From Lutibacter sp. B2 (GTDB lineage: Bacteria > Bacillota > Clostridia > Peptostreptococcales > Thermotaleaceae), in NCBI GenBank assembly GCA_015686845.1, contig JADPRS010000003.1, positions 1-64,000 of the forward strand: a stretch of DNA of 64,000 bases, given 5' to 3'. Under the pieces are notes generated by a model. The model was not told the DNA's origin, made no database searches, and worked only from the letters and a program-made list of their open reading frames with translations. The position numbers were made by a program, and so were the translations under genes. Position 1 is the stretch's first letter, and each line of letters starts with the position of its first letter. This document shows, piece after piece, positions 8,345-16,276 of this stretch.

Positions 8345-8362
8345 CAGGTGACAAGACACATG
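8345..8362. promoter_or_regulatory. Candidate NiaR operator
   Basis: CAGGTG (8345-8350), six bases, then CACATG (8357-8362): an inverted repeat with one mismatch located at +1 to +20 of the predicted transcript. Position fits a repressor site. Assignment to NiaR rests on the adjacent niaR gene and has not been compared with a NiaR motif collection. Confidence 0.4.
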
Positions 8363-8398
8363 TAAAAACATTACTTTGTTAAAGGAAGGGCTGAAAAC

Positions 8399-9436
8399 AT
8401 GAATAAAAAAGAAAAATTTTCATTTAGAGAATATATAACGAAGGCTTTAAATGGTATGGCTTTAGGGTTATTTTCGTCTCTTATAATTGGACTTATATTA
8501 AAGCAAATTGGAGATTATGCAGGGATAGAAATGCTCGTTAAGTTTGGTAAAATTGCGCAGTTTATGATGGGCCCAGCAATAGGTGCAGGGGTAGCTTATA
8601 GCATAGGTGCATCACCACTAGGTGTTTTTGCATCTATTATAACAGGCGCTATAGGAGCTGGAACAATAGAATCGAATGAAAGTTTATTTATGATAAAAAT
8701 AGGAGAACCAGTAGGCGCATTTGTTGCCGCCCTTATTGGTGCAGAGTTTTCAAAGCTTGTATCAGGAAAGACAAAGGTAGATATAATAATAGTCCCAGCT
8801 GGAATCATTATTATTGGAGGACTCGCTGGTGCTTTTGTGGGGCCTATAATGGTAACTGTAATGAAGGGATTAGGTGAAGTTATAAATAGAGCTACAGAAT
8901 TAAATCCTATACCTATGGGGATTATTGTAGCTGTCATTATGGGCATGATTTTGACACTTCCTATTAGTAGTGCAGCACTAGCTATTTCATTAGGACTTAG
9001 TGGATTAGCGGCAGGAGCAGCAGCTGTTGGATGTGCAACACAGATGATTGGATTTGCAGTCTCAAGCTATAAAGAAAACGGAGTTGGTGGAGCAATTGCC
9101 CAAGGATTAGGAACTTCCATGCTTCAAGTACCAAATATCGTAAGAAACCCTTTGATTTGGATCCCACCAATATTGGCTAGTGCTATTCTAGGGCCTATTG
9201 CTACGTATGTACTTAATATGGAGAATAATAGCATTGGTGCAGGAATGGGTACAAGTGGATTGGTTGGACAATTTGGAACAATTGCTGTTATGAGCAAAAC
9301 CCAACCTATGACATTGGTTTTAGGGAAAATAATACTATTACATTTCATATTACCAGCAGTATTGACTTTGATTATTTCAGAATATATGAGAAAAAAAGGA
9401 TGGATCAAACCAGGAGATATGAGAATTAATGGTTAG
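8399..9436 (+). CDS. PTS EIIC-like membrane protein (PTS_EIIC_2 type)
   Basis: Very hydrophobic 345-aa protein with eight or more membrane segments and many small-residue motifs (MMGPAIGAGVAYSIGASPLG, GAIGAGTIES). Composition and motifs fit the PTS_EIIC_2 family, which resembles sugar-PTS channel subunits. No EIIA or EIIB partner is encoded nearby, so phosphotransferase function is doubtful. It follows niaR and has its own promoter with an operator-like repeat at the transcription start. That suggests a transporter controlled by NiaR, possibly for a nicotinate-related compound; this role is inferred. Start ATG at 8399 follows AAGGAAGGG. Confidence 0.7.
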   Translation: MNKKEKFSFREYITKALNGMALGLFSSLIIGLILKQIGDYAGIEMLVKFGKIAQFMMGPAIGAGVAYSIGASPLGVFASIITGAIGAGTIESNESLFMIKIGEPVGAFVAALIGAEFSKLVSGKTKVDIIIVPAGIIIIGGLAGAFVGPIMVTVMKGLGEVINRATELNPIPMGIIVAVIMGMILTLPISSAALAISLGLSGLAAGAAAVGCATQMIGFAVSSYKENGVGGAIAQGLGTSMLQVPNIVRNPLIWIPPILASAILGPIATYVLNMENNSIGAGMGTSGLVGQFGTIAVMSKTQPMTLVLGKIILLHFILPAVLTLIISEYMRKKGWIKPGDMRING

Positions 9437-9503
9437 ATTGAAATAAATTGCTATGTATAGTAAAATGAAACTAAAGAAATACTAAAAAGTAGAGGTGAAA
9501 AAT

Positions 9504-12257
9504 TTGAAAAGAGTAAAAAATATTGGCTTTAGTTTCATTTTTATAGCATTCTTATTTATAATCACATCTTTTAACACCATAATTAACTTTATAACTGATT
9601 ATAAATGGTTTAAAGAGATTGGATACAATGAAGTGTTTTTGACTAAATTAATGACCCAATTTAAAATTGGTGTTCCCGTTTTCATTATTTTTATAGTATG
9701 CATTTATGCTTACTTAATGATGCTGAAAAGAGCGTATCACAAAAAAATACATACTGCTACAGTAGGGATGAAAGAGAAACGTATAAATCAGATTGCCATG
9801 CTTGCTTCCGCAGTCGTTTCCTTTATGGCAAGTATTACAGTATCTGGGAATCTGTGGTTTGATATTTTGACGTTTTTCAATACAACAAAATTTGACATAA
9901 CAGATCCCATTTTTAACAAAGACATTTCGTTTTATATGTTTAAATTGCCGTTAATACAAGAAATTTATTATCTGGCAATTGGATTTATCATTGTACTTAC
10001 TATAATTACTATGGGTTTTTATTTATTTATGCTTACAGTAAGAAGACCTACTTTATTTGAAGTAAATAATGAGTATGATGAAGAAACGACAAATATAAGA
10101 AACTTCCACAAAAAAATGGATATGCAAAATGGAAGACAGCTTTTAGAACTTGCATTAAATCAATTGGTTGTACTAGGTGTAATTTTACTCGTTATATTAG
10201 GCCTGGGATATATTCTAAAAACCTATGATTTATTATATTCTACTAGAGGGGTTGCATATGGAGCAAGCTATACAGATGTAAAGGTAACATTGTGGGTTTA
10301 TAGACTTATGATTATAATGTCATTGGTTTCTGCTGTTTTTTTAACCGTAGGTGCAAGAGCGAAAAAGATAAAAGTAGCGCTTATAGGGCCTGTTCTTATG
10401 ATCGCAATAAGTATTATAGGGAACTTTGCAGCAATAGGGGTACAAAATTTTGTTGTAGCACCCGATGAGATTTCTAAAGAAAGTAAGTATTTAGAGCACA
10501 ATATAAAATATACTAAGATGGCTTATGGACTAAATGAAATCGAGGAAAAGAAGTTTCCAGCAAGTCAAAATTTGACTAGAGAAGATATAGAAAAAAATAA
10601 GAAAACCATAAAGAATATAAGAATCAATGATTATCGTCCAACGAAACAATTTTACAACCAAAGACAAGGGATTCGTCTTTACTATCAATTTCATGATGTA
10701 GATATTGATAGATATAATATTAATGGAGAATTAACACAAGTATTCTTATCAGGAAGAGAAATGGATTCTACTAAGATTAATGAGCAGTGGATCAATAAGT
10801 ATTTAAAGTATACACATGGATATGGCGTAGCATTATCTCCAGTTGATGCTATTACTAGTGAGGGTCAGCCTGAACTGTGGATTAAAAATATTCCTCCAAA
10901 GTCTACTATAAAAGACCTTACCATTGATTATCCACAAATTTACTTTGGAGAAATGACGAATAATTATGTAATTACGAATACGAAAGAAAAAGAGTTTGAC
11001 TATCCTAGCGGAGATAAAAATGCAGAAACGATCTATGAAGGAAGTGCAGGAATTAACTTAGGAGGACTTAACAAAGTATTATTTGCCATTAAAGAGAAAA
11101 GCTTAAAAATGCTTTTATCAGGGAATATTGATGCAGATAGTAAGATTTTGATTTATAGAAATATAAAAGAAAGAGTAGAAAAGATAGCTCCTTTTATTTA
11201 TTATGATAAAGATCCGTATCTTGTAATAGATGATGGCAAGCTATATTGGATGTTAGATGGATATACTGTTAGTGAAAATTATCCTTATGCACGTCCTTAC
11301 GGAGAGGGAAAAGTAAATTATATTAGAAACTCGGTAAAAGTAGTTATTGATGCTTATAATGGAGATACTAAATATTATTTATCAGATATGAAAGATCCAG
11401 TAATTCAAACTATGGCAAAGATATTTCCCCAATTATTTACGTCTGTGGATAAAATGCCTGAAGGAATCAAAGAACATGTTAGATATCCACAAACGTTATT
11501 TGATATACAGGCAAATGTGTATAAAGTATATCATATGACAAATACAGACGTATTTTATCAACAGGAAGATTTATGGGATATTGCGAATGAAATATATGAA
11601 AGTGAAAAACAGGTAATGGAATCTAATTATTTTGTTATGAAATTACCAGGAGAAGAAAAAGAAGAATTCTTGCTATCTATTCCATATACACCTAAAAATA
11701 AGCCAAATATGACGGCACTTCTAATGGCTAGAAATGATGGAGACGAATATGGAAAGTTGATTATTTATAAATTACCAAAACAGAAAAATATTTATGGTCC
11801 TATGCAGATTGAATCAAAGATAGATCAAGATACGACTATTTCAAAAGAATTCTCTCTATGGGGTCAAAAGGGTTCAAGTTATATTCGAGGAAATCTTTTA
11901 ACCATCCCCATAGAAAATTCACTTCTATATATTGAACCTATTTATTTAAAAGCAGACAATGAAAATAGTTTGCCAGAAGTAAAAAGAGTCATAGTAGCTT
12001 ATGGAGATAGAATTGCTTATGAAGAAACATTAGAAAAAGCCTTAGATGCGTTGTTTGGTAAAGAGATAAAACCAGAACAGGAAATACCACAAGTACCAGA
12101 TCTAGAGGAGCAGGATATTAAGTCAATCATAGTAAATGCGAATGAAGTATTTAATAAAGCTCAACAGGCACAAAAAGAAGGAAAATGGGCAGAGTATGGA
12201 CAACAAATAGAAAAGCTTAAATCATTATTACAGAAATTAAAAAAGGAATCTCTTTAA
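9504..12257 (+). CDS. UPF0182 family membrane protein
   Basis: Large protein (917 aa) of the UPF0182/COG1615 family, function unknown. Seven hydrophobic segments occupy about the first 330 residues (for example near 10-27, 50-70, 98-118, 155-178, 215-240, 265-285 and 295-320). A long hydrophilic region follows, rich in Tyr and Asp (YLKYTHGYGVALSPVDAIT, RNIKERVEKIAPFIYYDKDPY), presumably extracytoplasmic. The last about 40 residues are charged and helical. The start is TTG at 9504, six bases after AGAGGTG; an in-frame GTG at 9495 is part of that binding site. Monocistronic, with a terminator at its stop codon. Confidence 0.88.
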   Translation: MKRVKNIGFSFIFIAFLFIITSFNTIINFITDYKWFKEIGYNEVFLTKLMTQFKIGVPVFIIFIVCIYAYLMMLKRAYHKKIHTATVGMKEKRINQIAMLASAVVSFMASITVSGNLWFDILTFFNTTKFDITDPIFNKDISFYMFKLPLIQEIYYLAIGFIIVLTIITMGFYLFMLTVRRPTLFEVNNEYDEETTNIRNFHKKMDMQNGRQLLELALNQLVVLGVILLVILGLGYILKTYDLLYSTRGVAYGASYTDVKVTLWVYRLMIIMSLVSAVFLTVGARAKKIKVALIGPVLMIAISIIGNFAAIGVQNFVVAPDEISKESKYLEHNIKYTKMAYGLNEIEEKKFPASQNLTREDIEKNKKTIKNIRINDYRPTKQFYNQRQGIRLYYQFHDVDIDRYNINGELTQVFLSGREMDSTKINEQWINKYLKYTHGYGVALSPVDAITSEGQPELWIKNIPPKSTIKDLTIDYPQIYFGEMTNNYVITNTKEKEFDYPSGDKNAETIYEGSAGINLGGLNKVLFAIKEKSLKMLLSGNIDADSKILIYRNIKERVEKIAPFIYYDKDPYLVIDDGKLYWMLDGYTVSENYPYARPYGEGKVNYIRNSVKVVIDAYNGDTKYYLSDMKDPVIQTMAKIFPQLFTSVDKMPEGIKEHVRYPQTLFDIQANVYKVYHMTNTDVFYQQEDLWDIANEIYESEKQVMESNYFVMKLPGEEKEEFLLSIPYTPKNKPNMTALLMARNDGDEYGKLIIYKLPKQKNIYGPMQIESKIDQDTTISKEFSLWGQKGSSYIRGNLLTIPIENSLLYIEPIYLKADNENSLPEVKRVIVAYGDRIAYEETLEKALDALFGKEIKPEQEIPQVPDLEEQDIKSIIVNANEVFNKAQQAQKEGKWAEYGQQIEKLKSLLQKLKKESL

Positions 12258-12275
12258 AAGAGATTCCTTTTTTTT
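12242..12275. terminator. Bidirectional terminator between convergent genes
   Basis: A 13-bp stem (AAAGGAATCTCTT at 12242-12254, AAGAGATTCCTTT at 12258-12270) with a 3-nt loop that includes the stop codon, followed by T on the plus strand and preceded by A. It serves both UPF0182 (+) and the protease gene (-). Confidence 0.9.
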
Positions 12276-12903
12276 AGAAAAATATACCCATAAGTATTCT
12301 ATAGACCATGAAAATTGGAGGACCCATTATTTTGCTTAAACTATCTGTAATAATAAGTATTGGCAGAAGAAATCTACCATAAGAATAAAACTTTTGATAA
12401 AAATCTGTATGTTTTAAGTCTAACGCACTAAAAAATATATGAGATCCATCTAACGGTGGAATTGGAAGTAGATTAAATACAAATAATACTACATTGATCC
12501 GTACTGTAGAATTGAAAACTTGCATTATGGTTGAAACAATCGTATTTTCATCTAAAGTAGAAAGGTCTATTGTTATAGTCATTACTTTCATTAGTGAAAG
12601 GAAAAACAGTGCAATCAATAAATTCATTACAGGTCCAGCTAAAGATACTAAAATATCATCTCTTCTAGGATTTTTAAAATTAGCTTCATTAACAGGAACC
12701 GGTTTTGCCCACCCAAATCCAGCAATTAAGATAAGTATAAATCCCCATATATCAATATGAACAGAAGGACTTAAAGATAACCTTCCGTGATGTTTCGGTG
12801 TATCATCTCCGAGCCAAACGGCAACTTGAGCATGTGCATATTCATGAAAAGAAAAGCCTAGCAAAATTCCTGGTACGATTAGTAGTGTTTCTCTTAAATC
12901 CAT
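12274..12903 (-). CDS. Site-2 protease family membrane metallopeptidase (M50, YwhC-like)
   Basis: Short intramembrane zinc protease of 209 aa with about five membrane segments. The active site HEYAH (His20, Glu21, His24) lies in the first segment, and the third ligand is in NLLPIPPLDG (Asp152). No PDZ or CBS domain is present, so it is the minimal form. The family cleaves membrane-embedded substrates; the substrate here is unknown. It is transcribed alone, converging on the UPF0182 gene. Confidence 0.9.
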   Translation of the reverse strand: MDLRETLLIVPGILLGFSFHEYAHAQVAVWLGDDTPKHHGRLSLSPSVHIDIWGFILILIAGFGWAKPVPVNEANFKNPRRDDILVSLAGPVMNLLIALFFLSLMKVMTITIDLSTLDENTIVSTIMQVFNSTVRINVVLFVFNLLPIPPLDGSHIFFSALDLKHTDFYQKFYSYGRFLLPILIITDSLSKIMGPPIFMVYRILMGIFF

Positions 12904-13234
12904 AAAAAATCTCCTTTATAAGTAGGCGTATGAATTGATCTGGTAGTAATAATACTCCCACTGAATTAAGTTCGACTTTTATTATATAATCTATTATTAG
13001 ATTATGCAATATTTTAGGAAATTCTAATAAGCTATATTATGAAAATTGAACAATTATCAAATATTGCAGAAAGTAATGTGGGCGTAAGATTAAGTTAAAG
13101 GGAGAATTGGAATAGAAGAGAGCAATAAATCAAGAACATCAGAATATAATGAACTTGTAGAGATAAGTAAGACTTTGGGAGAAGAATATTGATTTGTACA
13201 TTAAGAACGTATAGTGACTGAAAGGTTTTTATGT
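12904..13234. other. Intergenic stretch with a possible coding remnant
   Basis: No gene is convincing here. It holds the AT-rich upstream region of the protease gene. At 13094-13192 there is a 32-codon open stretch ending in TGA (translating to IEESNKSRTSEYNELVEISK and a few more residues) with no start codon or ribosome binding site. It reads like the tail of a decayed gene. Confidence 0.35.
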
Positions 13235-13263
13235 AAAAAGAGTTGGGGCGAACCCCAAACTCT
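13235..13263 (-). terminator. Terminator of tiny membrane protein gene, copy 1
   Basis: Read on the minus strand: AGAGTT, T bulge, GGGG, TTCG loop, CCCC, AACTCT, then five T. A stable UUCG-type tetraloop terminator. Confidence 0.85.
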
Positions 13264-13274
13264 GTTGAGAATAA

Positions 13275-13397
13275 TTAGCAACCGCCATAGCCACCATAAC
13301 CACAGAACAATACTACTAGTAATAAGAAGAAGAATAGTAATTCACTATTACAACCCCCAAATATACCACCAATTCCTCCACATTGTTTATCAGCCAT
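13275..13397 (-). CDS. Tiny Gly/Cys-rich membrane protein, copy 1 (YjcZ-like)
   Basis: 40-aa protein starting MADKQCGGIGGIFGGC, followed by a very hydrophobic stretch (about residues 20-32, ELLFFFLLLVVLFCG) and ending GYGGYGGC. The reading frame is supported by an excellent AAAGGAGGTG seven bases before the ATG, a dedicated terminator and an almost identical neighbour. It resembles the YjcZ-type tiny transmembrane proteins of spore formers, often made during sporulation. Family membership is by resemblance only, and four cysteines make it unusual. The overlapping plus-strand frame is spurious. Confidence 0.8.
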   Translation of the reverse strand: MADKQCGGIGGIFGGCNSELLFFFLLLVVLFCGYGGYGGC

Positions 13398-13536
13398 TTA
13401 ATTGCACCTCCTTTATAATTATAATGTTCATTAAATTTATTTTTTTGTTTGTGTTCTAATATAGAGTATTCAGGTTAGAGGTCATGTGTTACTTAATAAT
13501 GTATATTTGAAAAAAGGTTGGAAAAATGAAGTTTTT

Positions 13537-13566
13537 ATGTAAAAAGAGTTGGGCAACCCCAACTCT
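13537..13566 (-). terminator. Terminator of tiny membrane protein gene, copy 2
   Basis: Minus strand: AGAGTTGGG and CCCAACTCT form a perfect 9-bp stem with a 4-nt loop, followed by five T. Confidence 0.85.
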
Positions 13567-13577
13567 GTTGAGAATAA

Positions 13578-13703
13578 TTAGCAACCTCCACCGTATCCGC
13601 CATAACCACAGAATAATACTACTAGTAATAAGAAGAAGAATAGTAATTCACTATTACAACCCCCAAATATACCACCAATTCCTCCACATTGTTTATCAGC
13701 CAT
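13578..13703 (-). CDS. Tiny Gly/Cys-rich membrane protein, copy 2 (YjcZ-like)
   Basis: 41-aa paralogue of the preceding protein, identical except for one extra glycine near the C terminus (GYGGYGGGC). It has the same AAAGGAGGTG site, hydrophobic segment and terminator arrangement. Each copy has its own upstream conserved block and its own terminator, so they are likely separate transcripts under the same control. Likely a small membrane or spore-associated protein. Confidence 0.8.
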   Translation of the reverse strand: MADKQCGGIGGIFGGCNSELLFFFLLLVVLFCGYGGYGGGC

Positions 13704-13853
13704 TTAATTGCACCTCCTTTATAATTATATATTTAATAAATTTATTCTTTTGTTTATGTTCTAATATAACGTATTCAGGTTAGAGGATATGTGTTACTTA
13801 ATAATAGATTTTTTTGATTCAAATTACGCTTCTAATATTTCTAATTTATAAAT

Positions 13854-13901
13854 AACCAGAGGGGATATCATTACATGAATGTATTGATATCCCCTCTGGT
13901 T
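13854..13901. terminator. Long hairpin, probable bidirectional terminator
   Basis: A 17-bp perfect stem (13854-13870 with 13885-13901; core CCAGAGGGGATATCA) whose loop can pair further (ACAT/ATGT). It lies downstream of the carbonic anhydrase gene on the minus strand. On the plus strand it ends in four T (13900-13903). Confidence 0.7.
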
Positions 13902-13923
13902 TTACATAAGGTGTTTACTGGAT

Positions 13924-14547
13924 CTATTCAATTCTTTCAAAAATTTTTTTTGATTTGTTATAATTATAGACGATCCCATTCTCTATATCGTAATACCATC
14001 CGTAGATGTTCAAAGATTTATTTTTATACTGTTCTTTAATAAAAGGATATGAAAGTAAATGACTAATCTGTAAAACAATGTTTTCCTGCTCAAGCAACCA
14101 ATCAGTGCTATCATAGTTAAACTGAGCTTTTAATTTTTCAACCTTTTCTTTTGCAGGTTTAGCTAGTTCTAGCCATTTTTTTGTATGTGGGATTGTATTT
14201 AATAATTCATTTTCAGCATATAATGCGCTACAACCTCCGCAATTTGAATGTCCACAGACTACGATGTTTTTTACCTTTAATACAATTACTGCATATTCTA
14301 TGGCAGATGTAGTTGATAAATATTCAGATGATTTTCTATAAGGAGGAACAATATTAGCTATATTACGAATAATAAAAAGATCACCGGGCACACTTTTCGT
14401 TATCAAATTGGGCACAACTCTAGAATCAGAACAACTTATAAATAAAGTGTGAGGACTTTGTTTTTTACTCAATTTTTGGAATAAAAGTTTGTTCTGCTCA
14501 AATTCCTGATTACTGAACTCTTTTACACCGTCAAATAGTTCTTCCAT
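13924..14547 (-). CDS. can: Beta-class carbonic anhydrase
   Basis: Zinc enzyme of 207 aa interconverting CO2 and bicarbonate in the cytoplasm. Zinc ligands are clear: CSDSR (Cys39, with the Asp41/Arg43 dyad) and GHSNCGG (His100, Cys103). The remainder fits the plant/bacterial beta class in length and in the PGDLFIIRNIAN motif. Start ATG at 14547 lies five bases after AGGAGGT. It is transcribed alone, downstream of a small DNA-binding-like gene on the same strand with a 74-base gap. Confidence 0.93.
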   Translation of the reverse strand: MEELFDGVKEFSNQEFEQNKLLFQKLSKKQSPHTLFISCSDSRVVPNLITKSVPGDLFIIRNIANIVPPYRKSSEYLSTTSAIEYAVIVLKVKNIVVCGHSNCGGCSALYAENELLNTIPHTKKWLELAKPAKEKVEKLKAQFNYDSTDWLLEQENIVLQISHLLSYPFIKEQYKNKSLNIYGWYYDIENGIVYNYNKSKKIFERIE

Positions 14548-14621
14548 AAATGACCTCCTAGTTTTTCTGTAATACTCTTTTATACAATGATTGATGATAG
14601 ATATTGAAAATCCATTTTAAT

Positions 14622-14876
14622 TTATTCATCTTCTTCTATGAAATTATGACTTGCACTTGCATCGTAATCCATAGAATAGATTTTTTTAAATTCTTCTATT
14701 TTCGCTAGTGTTTCATCACCAAAGGGACTTTTACCTTCAAAAGCATGTAATACGACACCTTCAAGTAAATCACCTAACGATATATCAAAATATTCGGCTA
14801 AACCCTTGAGTACTTTTACCATTTTTTTCTCCATTCGAACTCCAGTTTGAACACGTTGAACTTTGATCTTAGTCAT
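14622..14876 (-). CDS. Small putative ribbon-helix-helix regulator
   Basis: 84-aa protein beginning MTKIKVQRVQTGVRMEKKMV. The N-terminal strand plus two-helix pattern resembles ribbon-helix-helix (CopG/Arc-like) DNA-binding proteins: alternating residues 3-12, then KMVKVLKGLAEYFDISLGDLLEGVVLHAFEG. The C terminus is acidic (ending IEEDE). I do not recognise a named family. Strong support for DNA binding comes from four TAATGTTA elements in its own promoter region, one overlapping the ATG. A good GAGGAGG site precedes the start. Confidence 0.65.
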   Translation of the reverse strand: MTKIKVQRVQTGVRMEKKMVKVLKGLAEYFDISLGDLLEGVVLHAFEGKSPFGDETLAKIEEFKKIYSMDYDASASHNFIEEDE

Positions 14877-14949
14877 AATGTTACCTCCTCAAAAAGTAAT
14901 GTTATTATATATAATGTTACCTTGGTACAATTATACCATGATAACATTA
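14876..14949. promoter_or_regulatory. Array of four TAATGTTA elements and promoter of the small regulator
   Basis: TAATGTTA occurs at 14876-14883, 14897-14904 and 14912-14919, and in inverted form (TAACATTA) at 14942-14949. Spacings are 21, 15 and 30 bases. Between the last two lies GGTACAATTATACC, which on the minus strand gives an extended -10 (TGG-TATAAT). The first element overlaps the start codon. This looks like an autoregulatory operator array. Confidence 0.7.
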
Positions 14950-15357
14950 TATATATAAAGAATTAATTACGAATTATCGCATAACAGCAATCTATATTTT
15001 TTATAAAAAACTGTTTTAACAGAAATTTTGTGGGTATATATAGAATATATAAAACAAAGGGAGATGATAAAGAATTCAAAAAACTTTAGATAAAAGGGGT
15101 GAGTCCACCAGAGAATGAATGATTCAAAACTAAATACAGAGTAAAAAAGACAACTCTACTAAGAATAGTAAAAGAGTTGTCTTTTTATGTTTATCCATCA
15201 AATGTATATTCTGTAATATTATTCATGTAACGACATACTTAATATGAAAATAATGTTAAAATGATAAATAACTTATAAGTTAAACTAGCTATTATTTATC
15301 TAATTTGATATAAAATTATAAATTTTAAAAAAATAATTATAAATGGGGGAGAGTAAA
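14950..15357. other. Intergenic region with an orphan terminator
   Basis: No gene longer than a few codons is seen on either strand. A terminator sits at 15146-15187 with no gene before it. The region from about 15000 could encode a short untranslated RNA or be a remnant; nothing recognisable was found. Confidence 0.4.
15146..15187 (+). terminator. Orphan terminator
   Basis: AAAGACAACTCT (15146-15157) pairs perfectly with AGAGTTGTCTTT (15173-15184), 15-nt loop, followed by T. No coding sequence precedes it on the plus strand within 200 bases. Confidence 0.75.
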
Positions 15358-16194
15358 ATGAAAGTAACTGTATTAGTAGATAATAATACCTACATAGATC
15401 GCTACTTTATTGGAGAACCAGGAGTCTCTTATTTTATTGAGGATAAAGGTATCAATATTTTGTTTGATGTAGGGTATTCAGATGTATTTATAAAAAATGC
15501 ACAAAAAATGAATGTAGATATGAAAAATATAGACTTTGTTGTTATCTCTCATGGTCATAATGATCATACAGGAGGATTGATTCCTTTGACTAGCCTTTAT
15601 ACAGAAGCGAAAACAGAAAAGAAAAGCTGTAAGAAACCATCTCTGATTGCCCATCCATCGGCATTTCTAATGAAAACATTTGAGGAGGAAGAAATAGGTT
15701 CTATCCTTTCAGAAGAAAGATTAAAAAGATATTTTCACATGAAATTAAGTAAAGAGCCTCTATGGTTAACAGAAAATCTAGTTTTTTTGGGAAAAATAGA
15801 GCGTAAAAATGATTTTGAAAATAAAGTGCCTATTGGAAAAGTTGAAGATCAAGGAAAGATGGTAGATGATTATGTCATCGATGATTCTGCTTTGGTTTAT
15901 AAGTCTAAACAAGGATTGGTAATTATTACTGGATGTTCTCATGCTGGTATTTGCAATATTATCGAATATGCTAAAAAGGTTTGTAAGGATGAAAGAATTA
16001 TTGATGTAATTGGCGGATTTCATTTACTTAACCCGAGTAAAGAGCAACTGGAAGGTACTGTAAACTATATGAAGACAATAAATGCAAAAAAGGTTTATGC
16101 TTGTCATTGTACAGATTTAGATTCTAAAATAGCATTAGCAAAAGAATTGAATTTAAAAGAAGTAGGTGTAGGATTGGCATTAGAATATGAATAA
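15358..16194 (+). CDS. MBL-fold metallohydrolase (COG1237-like)
   Basis: 278-aa metallo-beta-lactamase-fold protein. The zinc motif HGHNDHTGG is near residue 63 and further ligands appear in TGCSHAG and at GGFHLL. The arrangement fits the COG1237 family, annotated as dihydropterin beta-ribofuranosylaminobenzene 5'-phosphate synthase-like in archaea; the bacterial reaction is not established. ATG at 15358 is chosen because GGGGGAGAG lies six bases upstream; the ATG at 15343 lies before that site. Monocistronic, ends at a bidirectional terminator. Confidence 0.85.
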   Translation: MKVTVLVDNNTYIDRYFIGEPGVSYFIEDKGINILFDVGYSDVFIKNAQKMNVDMKNIDFVVISHGHNDHTGGLIPLTSLYTEAKTEKKSCKKPSLIAHPSAFLMKTFEEEEIGSILSEERLKRYFHMKLSKEPLWLTENLVFLGKIERKNDFENKVPIGKVEDQGKMVDDYVIDDSALVYKSKQGLVIITGCSHAGICNIIEYAKKVCKDERIIDVIGGFHLLNPSKEQLEGTVNYMKTINAKKVYACHCTDLDSKIALAKELNLKEVGVGLALEYE

Positions 16195-16218
16195 GAAATA
16201 TCTCCATGCACAAACCAA

Positions 16219-16262
16219 TTAGAACCTCCAGCTTATTTATTTCAAGAAAGTGGAGGTTCTAA
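16219..16262. terminator. Bidirectional terminator
   Basis: TTAGAACCTCCA (16219-16230) pairs with TGGAGGTTCTAA (16251-16262) around a 20-nt loop, between convergent genes. T runs are weak on both sides. Confidence 0.75.
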
Positions 16263-16276
16263 ATTTAAAAGTATTT

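Larger units (their letters stand above)
13223..13807. repeat. Tandem duplication, about 280-bp units
   Basis: Copy 1 (about 13223-13503) and copy 2 (about 13526-13807) match along most of their length, including the downstream terminator, the small reading frame, the AAAGGAGGTG site and a conserved block about 60-110 bases upstream (GGTTAGAGG, TGTGTTACTTAATAAT). Differences are few, so the duplication looks fairly recent or conserved by selection or gene conversion. Confidence 0.85.

Noticed and set aside
13214-13459. Plus-strand reading frame of 81 codons (and its twin at 13526-13783)
   Set aside because: They lie opposite the two tiny minus-strand genes, which have perfect ribosome binding sites and terminators. 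The plus-strand frames resemble each other only because the DNA is duplicated, and they read through the minus-strand terminator hairpins.
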